In this document: in pieces, positions 43,793 to 51,152 of the stretch
Layout of the letters: the number at the start of each line of letters is the position of its first letter
Position numbering within the stretch: position 1 is the first letter of the stretch
Assembly: GCA_963749875.1 (NCBI GenBank)
Contig: CAVVOX010000002.1
Span: forward strand, 682,001-746,000
DNA length: 64,000 nt
Source: JAHQVI01 sp963749875
Lineage (GTDB): Bacteria > Pseudomonadota > Alphaproteobacteria > Rhizobiales > Rhodomicrobiaceae
Reading direction: 5' to 3'
Program-made: the position numbers and the translations under genes
Notes under the pieces: generated by a model
What the model was told of the DNA's origin: nothing
Databases searched by the model: none
What the model saw: only the letters and a program-made list of their open reading frames with translations

Positions 43793-44745
43793 GGGGCGCG
43801 GCGCGGCGGAAGACGGTTGACATCCGCAGCGATTTCGCGGAGGCCGTCCTCAGCGGATTGCGGAAGACGCCGAAATGCCTCCCATCGCGTTTCTTCTATG
43901 ATGCGCGCGGCTCGGAGCTTTTCGAGCGGATCACCGAGCTTGAGGAATATTACCCGACCAATGCCGAGATCGCGCTTTTGGAGCGTCATGCGTCCGAAAT
44001 CGCCGCTCTCGCAGGGCCGAACGTCTCCCTCGTCGAATTCGGCTCGGGCTCAAGCCGTAAGACCGACCGGCTGATCGAGGAGCTGGCGCTCATCAACTCC
44101 TATGTCCCGATCGACATCTCCGACGCCGCGCTTGCCGGTGCGGTCAGCCGGCTGCGCCGGCGTTTCCCCAATCTGCGGGTCGTGCCGGTGCATGGTGATT
44201 TCAACGGCGAATTGACGTTGCCTAAATCGGCAAGGACGCAAAAGAAGCTCGGCTTCTTCCCCGGCTCGACGATCGGCAATTTCAGCCGCAGCGAGGCACG
44301 GGTGTTCCTTCAGAATTGCCGGAGCCTGCTCGGCGCGAATTGCGCCTTCGTGGTCGGCGTCGATCTCAAGAAAGATCCGAGCACTCTCTTGCCCGCCTAT
44401 AATGACCGGGAAGGCATGACGGCCGCTTTCAATCTTAACCTTCTGGTTCGCATCAATCGCGAGCTTGGCGGAAGCTTCGATCTCGACGCATTCGCGCATG
44501 AGGCGGTCTATAATGCCGAGGAGGGGCGGATCGAGATGCACATTCGGAGTCTCGCCGATCAGAGTGCGGAGATTCTGGGCGAGCCGATCTTCTTCGCGGA
44601 CGGCGAGATCATCCACACGGAGAACTCACACAAATATAGCGTGCCGGAATTTCAGGCGCTGGCGCGTTCCGCCGGATGGCGCCCCCTCAAAGTGTGGACG
44701 GGGCCGGACGAGCTCTTCAGCATGCACTATCTCATTCCGGCGTGA
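43789..44745 (+). CDS. egtD: L-histidine N-alpha-methyltransferase EgtD
   Basis: SAM-dependent enzyme of 318 residues that trimethylates histidine to hercynine. Seen: RFFYDARGSELFERITELEEYYPTNAE (start of the family), SAM site LVEFGSGSSRKTD, VPIDIS, FFPGSTIGNFSR and IHTENSHKYS. GTG 43789 overlaps the egtB stop (GTGA), so the two are translated together. It supplies the substrate of EgtB. A family B element and a family A element follow the stop codon. Confidence 0.96.
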   Translation: MRGAARRKTVDIRSDFAEAVLSGLRKTPKCLPSRFFYDARGSELFERITELEEYYPTNAEIALLERHASEIAALAGPNVSLVEFGSGSSRKTDRLIEELALINSYVPIDISDAALAGAVSRLRRRFPNLRVVPVHGDFNGELTLPKSARTQKKLGFFPGSTIGNFSRSEARVFLQNCRSLLGANCAFVVGVDLKKDPSTLLPAYNDREGMTAAFNLNLLVRINRELGGSFDLDAFAHEAVYNAEEGRIEMHIRSLADQSAEILGEPIFFADGEIIHTENSHKYSVPEFQALARSAGWRPLKVWTGPDELFSMHYLIPA

Positions 44746-44801
44746 TCGGGAGTGCGATGAGAGCGGGTAGCTTCTGACATAGCCAGGGTGAGCGGAGCAT
44801 C

Positions 44802-44880
44802 CCCCTCACCCGGAATGCTTGCGCATTCCGCCCTCCCCCGCGAGGGGAGAGGGCAGCGCGTTAGCGCCGGGTGAGGGGGG
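44802..44880. repeat. Family B palindromic element after egtD
   Basis: Perfect 11 bp terminal inverted repeat CCCCCTCACCC (44802-44812) / GGGTGAGGGGG (44870-44880), identical to the element before murD. Inner parts include AATGCTTGCGCATT and CTCCCCCGCGAGGGGAG, each self-complementary. Confidence 0.85.
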
Positions 44881-44902
44881 ATTTTCTGTGTTCTCCGCGC
44901 GC

Positions 44903-45030
44903 TAGCGCAACGCGCGTCCAAACATGTCCTCGCGAAGGCAGGGATGGACGCGGGAACAGTTGCGCTCGTCTTTTGAAATAGATCACCTTTACCTCCTCCA
45001 AGTGATTCCACTTGAACGAGGGTTGATCTA
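44903..45030 (-). repeat. Family A element whose end is the speE stop codon
   Basis: A full copy in inverted orientation: TAGCGCAACGCGCGTCCAAA...CATGTCC...ATGGACGCGGGAACAGTTGC, then TTGAAATAGATCA, the CTCCAAGTG / CACTTGAACGAGGG dyad and GTTGATCTA at 45022-45030. Its last three bases, read on the minus strand, are TAG, the stop codon of speE. Confidence 0.9.
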
Positions 45031-45894
45031 GCCGTCCCGCTTGTCGAGCAGCTCCTGCACATAGGTCGGCAGGGCGAAGGCGCCCTTGTGCAGGCGCGGA
45101 TTGTAATATTTCATCGGCAGTCCCGCTCTTGCGAAGCGCGCATCCAGCGTCTCTTCGGGAATCGCGCGCAAGCCCGGATCATCGGACCCCCAGCCGAGGA
45201 CGAGCGGTCCGCCAATATAGGTGGGAGTGTGAATCAGGAAGGCGCCCACATCGGCAAAGACGTGGCGGAACCGGTTCGCGGTCTGCGTCAGCTCCCATCC
45301 CTGCAGGAAGGGCAGACCGCATTGATTGACGAGCACGCCGCCAGGCTTCAGGCAGCGTTTGCAATCACGATAGAACCGCTCGGTGAAAAGCGCTTCCCCG
45401 GGGCCGATCGGATCGGTGGAGTCGACGATAATGAGATCGAACCGCTCATCTGTTTCGGCGACAAGCTTCGTGCCGTCCGCAATCAGGAGTTCCGTACGCG
45501 GATCGTCATGCGCACCTTGCGAAATCATCGGCAGATGTTCGCGGCACATGTTGATGACGCTGTCGTCAATCTCGCAAAGAACGGCTTTTTCGACCGCTTG
45601 ATGCCGTAGCACTTCGCGCAGGACACCGCCATCGCCGCCGCCGATGATCAGGACCTTGCGCTTTTCCTCGAGCCCGAGAGCGAATAAGGGCGTGTGCGCC
45701 ATCGTCTCGTGATAGATGAACTCGTCCCGCTCGGCGACCTGAATGACGCCGTCGAGCATCATCACCCGTCCGTAGGTCTCATTGTGGAAGATGATGATGT
45801 GCTGATGCTCGCTCCGGCTTTCGAAGAAGACCTCGCTCGCGATGAAGCGAAAACGGAAATGGTCATGCAGTGTTTCCTCGACCCAGAGCGTCAT
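45028..45894 (-). CDS. speE: Spermidine synthase (polyamine aminopropyltransferase)
   Basis: A 288-residue enzyme transferring aminopropyl from decarboxylated SAM to putrescine. IIIFHNETYGRVMMLDGVIQ, the nucleotide site VLIIGGGDGGVLREVLRH, VDSTDPIGPGEALF and the catalytic aspartate in that last motif are visible. It lies 92 bp downstream of speD on the same strand; together they make spermidine. The TAG stop is contributed by the end of a family A repeat, so the native C-terminus (ELLDKRDG) may have been altered by the insertion. Confidence 0.96.
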   Translation of the reverse strand: MTLWVEETLHDHFRFRFIASEVFFESRSEHQHIIIFHNETYGRVMMLDGVIQVAERDEFIYHETMAHTPLFALGLEEKRKVLIIGGGDGGVLREVLRHQAVEKAVLCEIDDSVINMCREHLPMISQGAHDDPRTELLIADGTKLVAETDERFDLIIVDSTDPIGPGEALFTERFYRDCKRCLKPGGVLVNQCGLPFLQGWELTQTANRFRHVFADVGAFLIHTPTYIGGPLVLGWGSDDPGLRAIPEETLDARFARAGLPMKYYNPRLHKGAFALPTYVQELLDKRDG

Positions 45895-45986
45895 GGCGGG
45901 CTCTTTCCGTATACGGACCGGCGCAAGAAGAGGTGCCCGGCGCTCGACCGGGCACGATCATCCTCGTTTCGGCATGGTCCAACGCC

Positions 45987-46490
45987 TCAGGCGGCGATCG
46001 CCATCTCTCTGCCGCGCAAATGCTCTTGAACGACGACTTCGCTCGGCTCGAAGGCCGCGCGGATCACCTCCACGGCAAGATGCGGTTTGGCATCGCCGCA
46101 CATGAATATATCAAGGGCCGCATAGCCATATTCGGGCCAGCTGTGAATGCTGATATGGGATTCAGCAAGCACGGCGACACCCGACACGCCCCCATTGGGA
46201 GTGAAGTGATGCATGTGGATGTGCAGGAGCGTGGCACCTGACACGTCGATGCATTTTCTGAAGGTATTCTCGATGTGTTCGAGATCGTCTAGACGGTGTC
46301 CGTCTTTCACATCGATGATGAGATGCGTACCGGCAAACCGTTCACCGTCACGCTCACAAAAATAGTCTTTTCGATCCTGCTGCTGCGCCACGCTCGGGCC
46401 GCAGACGGAATGCGTTTCTTCCGTTTGGGCGGTGCTTGAACCTCGATCCAAGTCCATCCCCAATTGGAAGAGGGCGACATCGTAAGCCAT
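45987..46490 (-). CDS. speD: S-adenosylmethionine decarboxylase proenzyme (prokaryotic class 1)
   Basis: A 167-residue pyruvoyl enzyme precursor. Self-cleavage is expected between E110 and S111 in VLAESHISIHSWPE; S111 becomes the pyruvoyl group. HLIIDVKDGHRLDD and TLLHIHMHHFTPNGGVSG complete the fold. About 47 N-terminal residues (MAYDVALFQLGMDLDRG...) precede the usual start of the fold, longer than the Thermotoga-type enzyme. GGGGAGGA lies seven bases before ATG 46490, settling the start. It feeds speE. Confidence 0.95.
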   Translation of the reverse strand: MAYDVALFQLGMDLDRGSSTAQTEETHSVCGPSVAQQQDRKDYFCERDGERFAGTHLIIDVKDGHRLDDLEHIENTFRKCIDVSGATLLHIHMHHFTPNGGVSGVAVLAESHISIHSWPEYGYAALDIFMCGDAKPHLAVEVIRAAFEPSEVVVQEHLRGREMAIAA

Positions 46491-46873
46491 ATGGCGTCCT
46501 CCCCAACCAGTAGATGACCAGACAAAGCCGGCGACATGAGCACGACCACGCCACCGGCTTACAAGGGGGGGCATATGCACACAGTTGCCGTCAGTTTCAA
46601 GAAAAAACTGTGCGGGCGCTAAAGAAAATTCTGCGCTGGCGAGATGTTGAGGCCGCGAAGCCGCGACTCTCCAACTCTTGTAGGTGCTATTACGCGGGCT
46701 ATCTGAGCAATGATACTTAGTTGCTCCGGATGCCGCTGGCGTCGGGGCAAAAATGGAAGTGAGATCTATGCGAAGCGCGCCTGCGTGCACGGGCGATCGG
46801 CGCCTTGCAATGTCAATGTCTCAAGGCGCCGGTCCTGTAAGGAGCGATCGAAGGCTGTATAGGACGAACGGGG
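46491..46873. other. speD-PRC barrel gene gap
   Basis: About 380 bases. The right part has the hairpin 46798-46831, listed separately. The speD promoter must lie in the left half, on the minus strand, but no clear motif was found. Confidence 0.4.
46798..46831 (-). terminator. Hairpin downstream of the PRC-barrel gene
   Basis: CGGCGCCTTG (46798-46807) and CAAGGCGCCG (46822-46831) form a perfect 10 bp stem with a 14-base loop, 43 bases past the stop codon of the leftward PRC-barrel gene. No T-run follows in either direction, so it is at best an atypical terminator or an mRNA-stabilising end. Confidence 0.4.
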
Positions 46874-47383
46874 TCAATTCGTCGCGCCGTCTTCCTTCTC
46901 CGCCTGATATTCCTCGATCTTCTTGACGGCCTTGTCCTTGAGCTCACTCGCTTTCTCGGAGGCCTTCGTCGCGACTTCACCGGCGACTTCGCGGACCTTG
47001 TCCATCGTGGTCTTTTCCGTGAGCTTGAAGGCCGACGCGGCCTGAAGCGCTTCCTTCGTCAGCGGCACCATGATCTGGCGCTTGCCATCCGCTTCGGAAT
47101 AGGTGATGGCCTCGAAGGGAAGGGCGACGCGCTTTTCGCCCAGCCCGAGAAAGCCGCCGACGCCGATCACGACGGTCGTGATCTTGCCGGTCCGGTCGAA
47201 CAACACATCATTGATGTCGCCGATCTTTTCCCCGCTCGCATTGACGATCGGCTGTCCGACATAGTTGGCGATGCGCCATTCATCGGGGGCTTGCTCGGTC
47301 TTGAATGCGGATACATCCGGCGTCTGAGCGAATGCGGATGTCGCAACAGCAACGAATATGGCGGCAAACAGAGTGGATTTCAT
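46874..47383 (-). CDS. Exported PRC-barrel domain protein
   Basis: A 169-residue protein with a signal peptide (MKSTLFAAIFVAVATSAFAQ, cleavage after AFA). Residues about 37-100 form a PRC barrel: WRIANYVGQPIVNASGEKIG, INDVLFDRTGKITTVVIGVG, GEKRVALPFEAI. The C-terminus is a charged helix (VREVAGEVATKASEKASELK). Such periplasmic PRC proteins are widespread in Rhizobiales, often near stress genes; the function is not established. ATG 47383 has AAGGA upstream. It sits downstream of the nepR-ecfG pair on the same strand but is separated by about 170 bp and a repeat. Confidence 0.85.
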   Translation of the reverse strand: MKSTLFAAIFVAVATSAFAQTPDVSAFKTEQAPDEWRIANYVGQPIVNASGEKIGDINDVLFDRTGKITTVVIGVGGFLGLGEKRVALPFEAITYSEADGKRQIMVPLTKEALQAASAFKLTEKTTMDKVREVAGEVATKASEKASELKDKAVKKIEEYQAEKEDGATN

Positions 47384-47505
47384 CGGAGTGTCCTTCTTTG
47401 CTGTCCCCTGAAATGGTGAATGAGATCCGCAGTCATATATCACAATGAGCGTAGTCGGCCGTTTCTGAACAGGGCTTTAAAGAGGGGCTGGCCGCGCCGC
47501 AAGCC

Positions 47506-47554
47506 GCGTCCATCCCCGCCTTCGCGGGGACATGTTTGGACGCGCGTTGCGCTA
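47506..47554 (+). repeat. Partial family A repeat (module 2) whose end is the ecfG stop codon
   Basis: GCGTCCATCCCCGCCTTCGC followed by the inverse GGACGCGCGTTGCGCTA. The CTA at 47552-47554 is the TAG stop of ecfG on the minus strand. The left arm of module 2 and the whole of module 1 are absent. Confidence 0.85.
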
Positions 47555-48049
47555 GGGCTCCACACCGTGCATCAACGCGTCCAAGCGGGCCCGGGCGCGA
47601 TTGACGCGGCTCTTGATCGTGCCGATCGGGCAGTCGCAGATCGCGGCGGCGTCCTCGTAGGACATGTCCTCCACCGTCACCAGGATCAGCGCCTCGCGCT
47701 GATCGGCAGGAAGATCGCGAAGCCCTTCGATCAGATCGGAGAATTCGACCGCCTTTTCCTGGGACGCCGCGACGACCAATTGCGAATCATCCGCCGCCCG
47801 CGCATAGTCGTTATGCTGCTTCTGTTTGCGCAAATCGTTGTAGAAATTGTTGCGCAGGATGCGGAACAGCCACGCTTTGAGATTGGTGCCTTCCTCGAAG
47901 CTGTCCAGATTGTTCCAGGCCTTGATCAGGGTCTCCTGGACGAGATCGTCAGCTTCGGTGCGATTATGGCAAAGCGAGATCGCGAAGGCGCGCAAGCTGG
48001 GAATCGAGCCGACAAGCGCATCGCGCAAAGACGGGGATGGCGGGCTCAT
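47552..48049 (-). CDS. ecfG: General stress response sigma factor EcfG
   Basis: A 165-residue ECF sigma factor of the EcfG type. FAISLCHNRTEADDLVQETL IKAW-type region 2, the NLKAWLFRILRNNFYNDLRK segment, and region 4 MSYEDAAAICDCPIGTIKSR are characteristic. EcfG drives the alphaproteobacterial general stress response and is held by NepR until phosphorylated PhyR sequesters NepR. ATG 48049 overlaps the nepR stop by four bases. The TAG stop codon comes from a family A repeat end. No PhyR or associated kinase gene lies in the window. Confidence 0.93.
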   Translation of the reverse strand: MSPPSPSLRDALVGSIPSLRAFAISLCHNRTEADDLVQETLIKAWNNLDSFEEGTNLKAWLFRILRNNFYNDLRKQKQHNDYARAADDSQLVVAASQEKAVEFSDLIEGLRDLPADQREALILVTVEDMSYEDAAAICDCPIGTIKSRVNRARARLDALMHGVEP

Positions 48050-48291
48050 GGCTTGCCGCGTTCGTCACGCTCCAGCTCATCGAGAAGCTTGGTGAAGCGA
48101 TCGGGAACGGGCTCATCGAGCCAGGAGCTGTAAAGCTGCTTGAGTTGGGCGCCGAGTGCACTGAGATCCACCTTCGGATCCGTCGGCTCGGGCGTTTCTG
48201 CCAACTCCTCGCCCTGATTGACGGGTTTGCGGGCGTCCACCTCGGCGAGCGGCTTTATGGATGCCTCGCCTCCGGGTTTCTTCTCACTCAT
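48046..48291 (-). CDS. nepR: Anti-sigma factor NepR
   Basis: An 81-residue small protein. The core LGAQLKQLYSSWLDEPVPDR followed by FTKLLDELE is the NepR signature with its two sigma-binding helices and the EPVPDRF linker; the first 40 residues are acidic and disordered. It precedes ecfG with a 4 bp overlap, the standard arrangement. A family A repeat lies 28 bp upstream of its start codon, so the promoter must be inside or beyond that repeat. I did not find a GGAAC...GTT EcfG-type promoter. Confidence 0.93.
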   Translation of the reverse strand: MSEKKPGGEASIKPLAEVDARKPVNQGEELAETPEPTDPKVDLSALGAQLKQLYSSWLDEPVPDRFTKLLDELERDERGKP

Positions 48292-48657
48292 TTCCGCCTT
48301 TCGCCTGTCCGAAATGTCTAGCGCAACGTGCGTCCAAACATGTCCCCGCGAAGGCGGGGATGGACGCGGGAACAGTTGCGCTAACGTATTGGCACAACTT
48401 ACCCTCGTTCAAGTGACTCCAATTGAACAAGGGTTGATCTAGCAAATACAATATATCCTAAATCGCCGTAAATATGAAACGCGGTGTAGAGATCGGCCTT
48501 TGAAGCAATTGATTTATCTGGGAATTCCGCCGATCGTCTTTCCAGACATTACTCCGGAAAAATCGTGTCGGATTGACCGTGAACAGCCATGATCGCAGTC
48601 TACAGGCATTTGCGGCCCTTCTCTGAAGGGATGCGGCCATAAGCCGAAGGAGGACCT
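48292..48657. other. Divergent gap between nepR and the DUF2905 gene
   Basis: About 365 bases; a third is a family A repeat (48319-48441). The remainder, 48442-48640, is A/T-richer and should contain the promoters for both directions. GAAGGAGGA immediately before TTG 48658 is a strong ribosome-binding site. Confidence 0.45.
48319..48441 (-). repeat. Family A element upstream of nepR
   Basis: Full copy, inverted: TAGCGCAACGTGCGTCCAAA...ATGGACGCGGGAACAGTTGC, spacer, TACCCTCGTTCAAGTGACTC with AATTGAACAAGGG and GTTGATCTA at the end. The two arms of module 1 differ slightly more than in other copies. Confidence 0.88.
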
Positions 48658-48861
48658 TTGGGCAAATATCTCATCCTTGCGGGCGTCATCCTGATCCTCG
48701 CGGGTATTTTCTGGATGTTCGCCGAGCGGCTGGGCCTCGGGCGGCTGCCCGGCGACATCGTGATCGAGCGCGAGAATTTCCGGCTTTACCTGCCGATCAC
48801 CACCAGCCTCCTGATCAGCATCGTGCTGTCGGTCGTTCTCTGGCTGCTCGGCCGCTGGTGA
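48658..48861 (+). CDS. DUF2905-family small membrane protein
   Basis: A 67-residue protein with two transmembrane helices (YLILAGVILILAGIFWMF and ITTSLLISIVLSVVLWLL) joined by a short loop LGRLPGDIVIERENFRLYLP that is the family hallmark. TTG 48658 is the start, with GAAGGAGGA seven bases upstream. The function of this widespread family is unknown. It converges with the cytochrome c gene downstream. Confidence 0.85.
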   Translation: MGKYLILAGVILILAGIFWMFAERLGLGRLPGDIVIERENFRLYLPITTSLLISIVLSVVLWLLGRW

Positions 48862-48884
48862 CCGGGGAGGCTTCTTGCTCGCCG

Positions 48885-49217
48885 CTAATCTTTCAGGCTG
48901 GTGATATAGGCGATGACGTCCTCGATCTCCTCATTAGTCAGCACGAGGTTCGGCATCGTCGCATGCGGCGTCCTCAGGAAGACCGAAAGCGCGATCGCAG
49001 AAATGCCCGACGAGTTCGCCACCACTTCGAATGTCGGCGCGGTCGGCTCTGGCGAGCTATCGGCGCCTTTTTCGACAGCGTGGCAATCCGCACAGACCTG
49101 CTTCGCCAGCTTCCGGCCTTGCGCGAGATCGCCCACACCCTGGCCCCAAGCTGGCGCCGTTGCCGCCCCAATGGTGAGTGCGCCGATCGCCGCTATTCGA
49201 ATTAGGCTATTCATCAT
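48885..49217 (-). CDS. Small periplasmic class I cytochrome c
   Basis: A 110-residue monohaem protein. Signal peptide (MMNSLIRIAAIGALTIGAAT...AWG), haem-binding C42-A-D-C45-H46, and Met88 in HATMPNLVLTNEEIEDVIAYI as the sixth ligand. Typical of short cytochromes c that carry electrons in the periplasm; the partner is not shown by the context. ATG 49217 and 49214 are equally possible and follow GGGAGGCCGG. The longer frame to 49436 is repeat DNA and was rejected. Confidence 0.92.
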   Translation of the reverse strand: MMNSLIRIAAIGALTIGAATAPAWGQGVGDLAQGRKLAKQVCADCHAVEKGADSSPEPTAPTFEVVANSSGISAIALSVFLRTPHATMPNLVLTNEEIEDVIAYITSLKD

Positions 49218-49350
49218 CCGGCCTCCCTTCATATCTCGAGCACATTCCAGCACGGCACTGTGCTGCACTGATTGATGCAGGTCAAACGTAGCGCCGCCCA
49301 GGGGTGTTCCAGCGCCTATCCTCTCCAGCTTGCAGCTTCGCGATCCTGCG

Positions 49351-49427
49351 GCTAGTGTGATGATCCAGACGTTCGTCATGCCTCGCAGCAGGCGCCGGAC
49401 GAACGTCTGGATCTGAATCACACTAGC
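49351..49427. repeat. Long imperfect palindrome
   Basis: GCTAGTGTGAT (49351-49361) pairs with ATCACACTAGC (49417-49427) and GATCCAGACGTTCGTC (49362-49377) with GACGAACGTCTGGATC (49398-49413). The 27 bp stem is interrupted only by TGA at 49414-49416; the loop is 20 bases. No other copy was seen in this window. Confidence 0.85.
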
Positions 49428-49453
49428 AATATTCATAGGCGAGTGTCCCTTGA

Positions 49454-49507
49454 GATTCCGAAGTTCGCTACGGAGGGTGCCGAGATATGAGGGCGAACTT
49501 CGGAATC
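49454..49507. repeat. Perfect 15 bp inverted repeat
   Basis: GATTCCGAAGTTCGC (49454-49468) and GCGAACTTCGGAATC (49493-49507) with a 24-base loop. It follows the longer palindrome by 26 bases and precedes a family A repeat by 8 bases. Confidence 0.85.
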
Positions 49508-49515
49508 GGCACCGC

Positions 49516-49639
49516 TAGCGCAACGCGCGTCCAGGCATGTCCCCGCGAAGGCGGGGATGGACGCGGGAACAGTTGCGCTCATCTTTTGAAATAGATCAAC
49601 CCTCGTTCAAGTGGAACCACTTGAACGAGGGTTGATCTA
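49516..49639 (-). repeat. Family A element upstream of the transporter operon
   Basis: Full copy, inverted: TAGCGCAACGCGCGTCCAGG...ATGGACGCGGGAACAGTTGC, TTGAAATAGATCA, CCCTCGTTCAAGTGG / CCACTTGAACGAGGG and GTTGATCTA. It is close to the copy at 44903-45030. Confidence 0.9.
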
Positions 49640-49817
49640 GGGTTACAGCGCAGGAACCGGCGCATACTGACGCAAATCATTCCGGCGATTGCACGAAACT
49701 GTGCGTTCACGCGTCTGGATTTTTGCATTATGGTATCGAATTCCAAAGAGCAAACATGCTCATAGCGCCGCTGTCGACAGCAGCGCATATCTCAAAAACC
49801 ATGGGAGGTAAGTGGAT

Positions 49818-51044
49818 ATGAGGAACGTCTTGAAAACATTGCTCACGGTCGGGGCGGCTGCGTTCGCCATGTCCGGGGCAGCGTGGGCCCAGGACACTAT
49901 TACGCTGGGCGCCGCCGTTTCGCTGACGGGCAAATATTCTACAAATGGCGAGCACACCAAGAATGGTTACGACCTGGCCGTCAAGAAGATCAACGAAGCG
50001 GGCGGTGTAAAGGTCGGCGACAAAACCTATCAGCTTGAAATCAAATATTACGACGATAAGTCCACCCCGGCCCGCGGCGCTGAGCTTGCCGAACGCCTCA
50101 TCAAGCAGGATGGCGTGAAGTTCCTGCTCGGCCCCTACAGCTCCGGTCTTACAAAGGCGATCGCTCCCGTTACGGAGAAATATCAGATCCCGATGGTCGA
50201 AGCCAATGGCGCCTCCCGCTCATTGTTCACGAGCGGTTACGAATATCTCTTCGCCGTGCTCTCAACCTCCGAGCAATATTTGTCCAGCGCGATCACCCTT
50301 GCCGCCGAAAAGGCGGATGCGCTCGGCAAAAAGCCGAACGAGATCAAGGTAGCAGGCGCCTTTGAAAACGACCCGTTCAGCCAGGATATACGGGCGGGCA
50401 TTCTCGACGACGCCAAGGAGTACGGCATGGAAATGGTCGTCGACGACAAGCTCCCGAAAGAGCTGAACGACATGTCCGCCACGCTGACCAAGGTTAAGGC
50501 CGTCAAGCCCGACGTTCTGGTGGTCTCCGGCCATTCCAAGGGCGCAGCTACGGCGGTTCGTCAGATCGCGGAAATGAAGGTTGATGTCCCCATGCTGGCC
50601 ATGACGCATTGCGACTCGGCTCAGGTCATCAAAAAATTCGGCAAGGACGCCGAATATACGCTCTGTGCATCGCAATGGGCGCCGAGCCTTAGCTATAAAG
50701 ACGATCTGTTCGGTTCGGCCGCGGATTTCGCCAAGCTCTTCAATGAGACCTATGACTACGCTCCGCCTTATCAGGCTGCGGAATCGGCGGCGGCGGTGCA
50801 GGTGTTTGCGGACGCATTCGCGCGCGCCGGGTCGCTCGAGCCGAAAGCTGTTCGCGACGCGATCGCCGCAACGGATATGCAGACCTTCTTCGGCAATATC
50901 AAATTCGACGAGACCGGCAAGAATACCGCCAAGCCGATGGTTCTCTTCCAGGTCCTCGACGGCGAATATAAGGTTGTCGCGCCAACCAAATGGGCGGCTG
51001 CGAAAGCCGTCGTCCCGAGCCCGACCTGGTCGGAACGCAAATAA
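49818..51044 (+). CDS. Branched-chain amino acid-type ABC transporter substrate-binding protein
   Basis: A 408-residue periplasmic binding protein of the Leu/Ile/Val family. Signal peptide (RNVLKTLLTVGAAAFAMSGAAWA, cleavage before QDTI), then ITLGAAVSLTGKYSTNGEHT, the usual start of the fold, and LGPYSSGLTKAIAPVTEK. It captures the substrate for the permease-ATPase set encoded next; the family takes amino acids but also amides, urea and aromatic acids, so the ligand is open. ATG 49818 with GGAGGT at 49804-49809 is preferred over GTG 49812. Confidence 0.92.
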   Translation: MRNVLKTLLTVGAAAFAMSGAAWAQDTITLGAAVSLTGKYSTNGEHTKNGYDLAVKKINEAGGVKVGDKTYQLEIKYYDDKSTPARGAELAERLIKQDGVKFLLGPYSSGLTKAIAPVTEKYQIPMVEANGASRSLFTSGYEYLFAVLSTSEQYLSSAITLAAEKADALGKKPNEIKVAGAFENDPFSQDIRAGILDDAKEYGMEMVVDDKLPKELNDMSATLTKVKAVKPDVLVVSGHSKGAATAVRQIAEMKVDVPMLAMTHCDSAQVIKKFGKDAEYTLCASQWAPSLSYKDDLFGSAADFAKLFNETYDYAPPYQAAESAAAVQVFADAFARAGSLEPKAVRDAIAATDMQTFFGNIKFDETGKNTAKPMVLFQVLDGEYKVVAPTKWAAAKAVVPSPTWSERK

Positions 51045-51152
51045 TCAGACTACGGCCGGCCGTGCGACGCAAAGCGTGGCCGGCCGGCGAATCTTGTCGT
51101 TTCCTCAGCCTGGTTTCATGCCGGGCATCCTGTTCCTCACAACAGGCTTTCC

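Larger units (their letters stand above)
49218..49817. other. Hairpin-rich gap before the branched-chain amino acid transporter
   Basis: About 600 bases with no gene. In order it holds a 77 bp long hairpin (49351-49427), a 54 bp hairpin (49454-49507), a family A repeat (49516-49639) and about 180 bases of presumed promoter and leader for the transporter operon. Confidence 0.55.

Noticed and set aside
48366..48400. GGGAAC within the family A repeat as an EcfG-type -35 box
   Set aside because: It recurs in the repeat copies regardless of neighbouring genes, and no -10 element lies at the right distance toward nepR.
49218..49436. Extended N-terminus of the cytochrome c
   Set aside because: The upstream codons come from the long palindrome; the signal peptide begins at 49217/49214.
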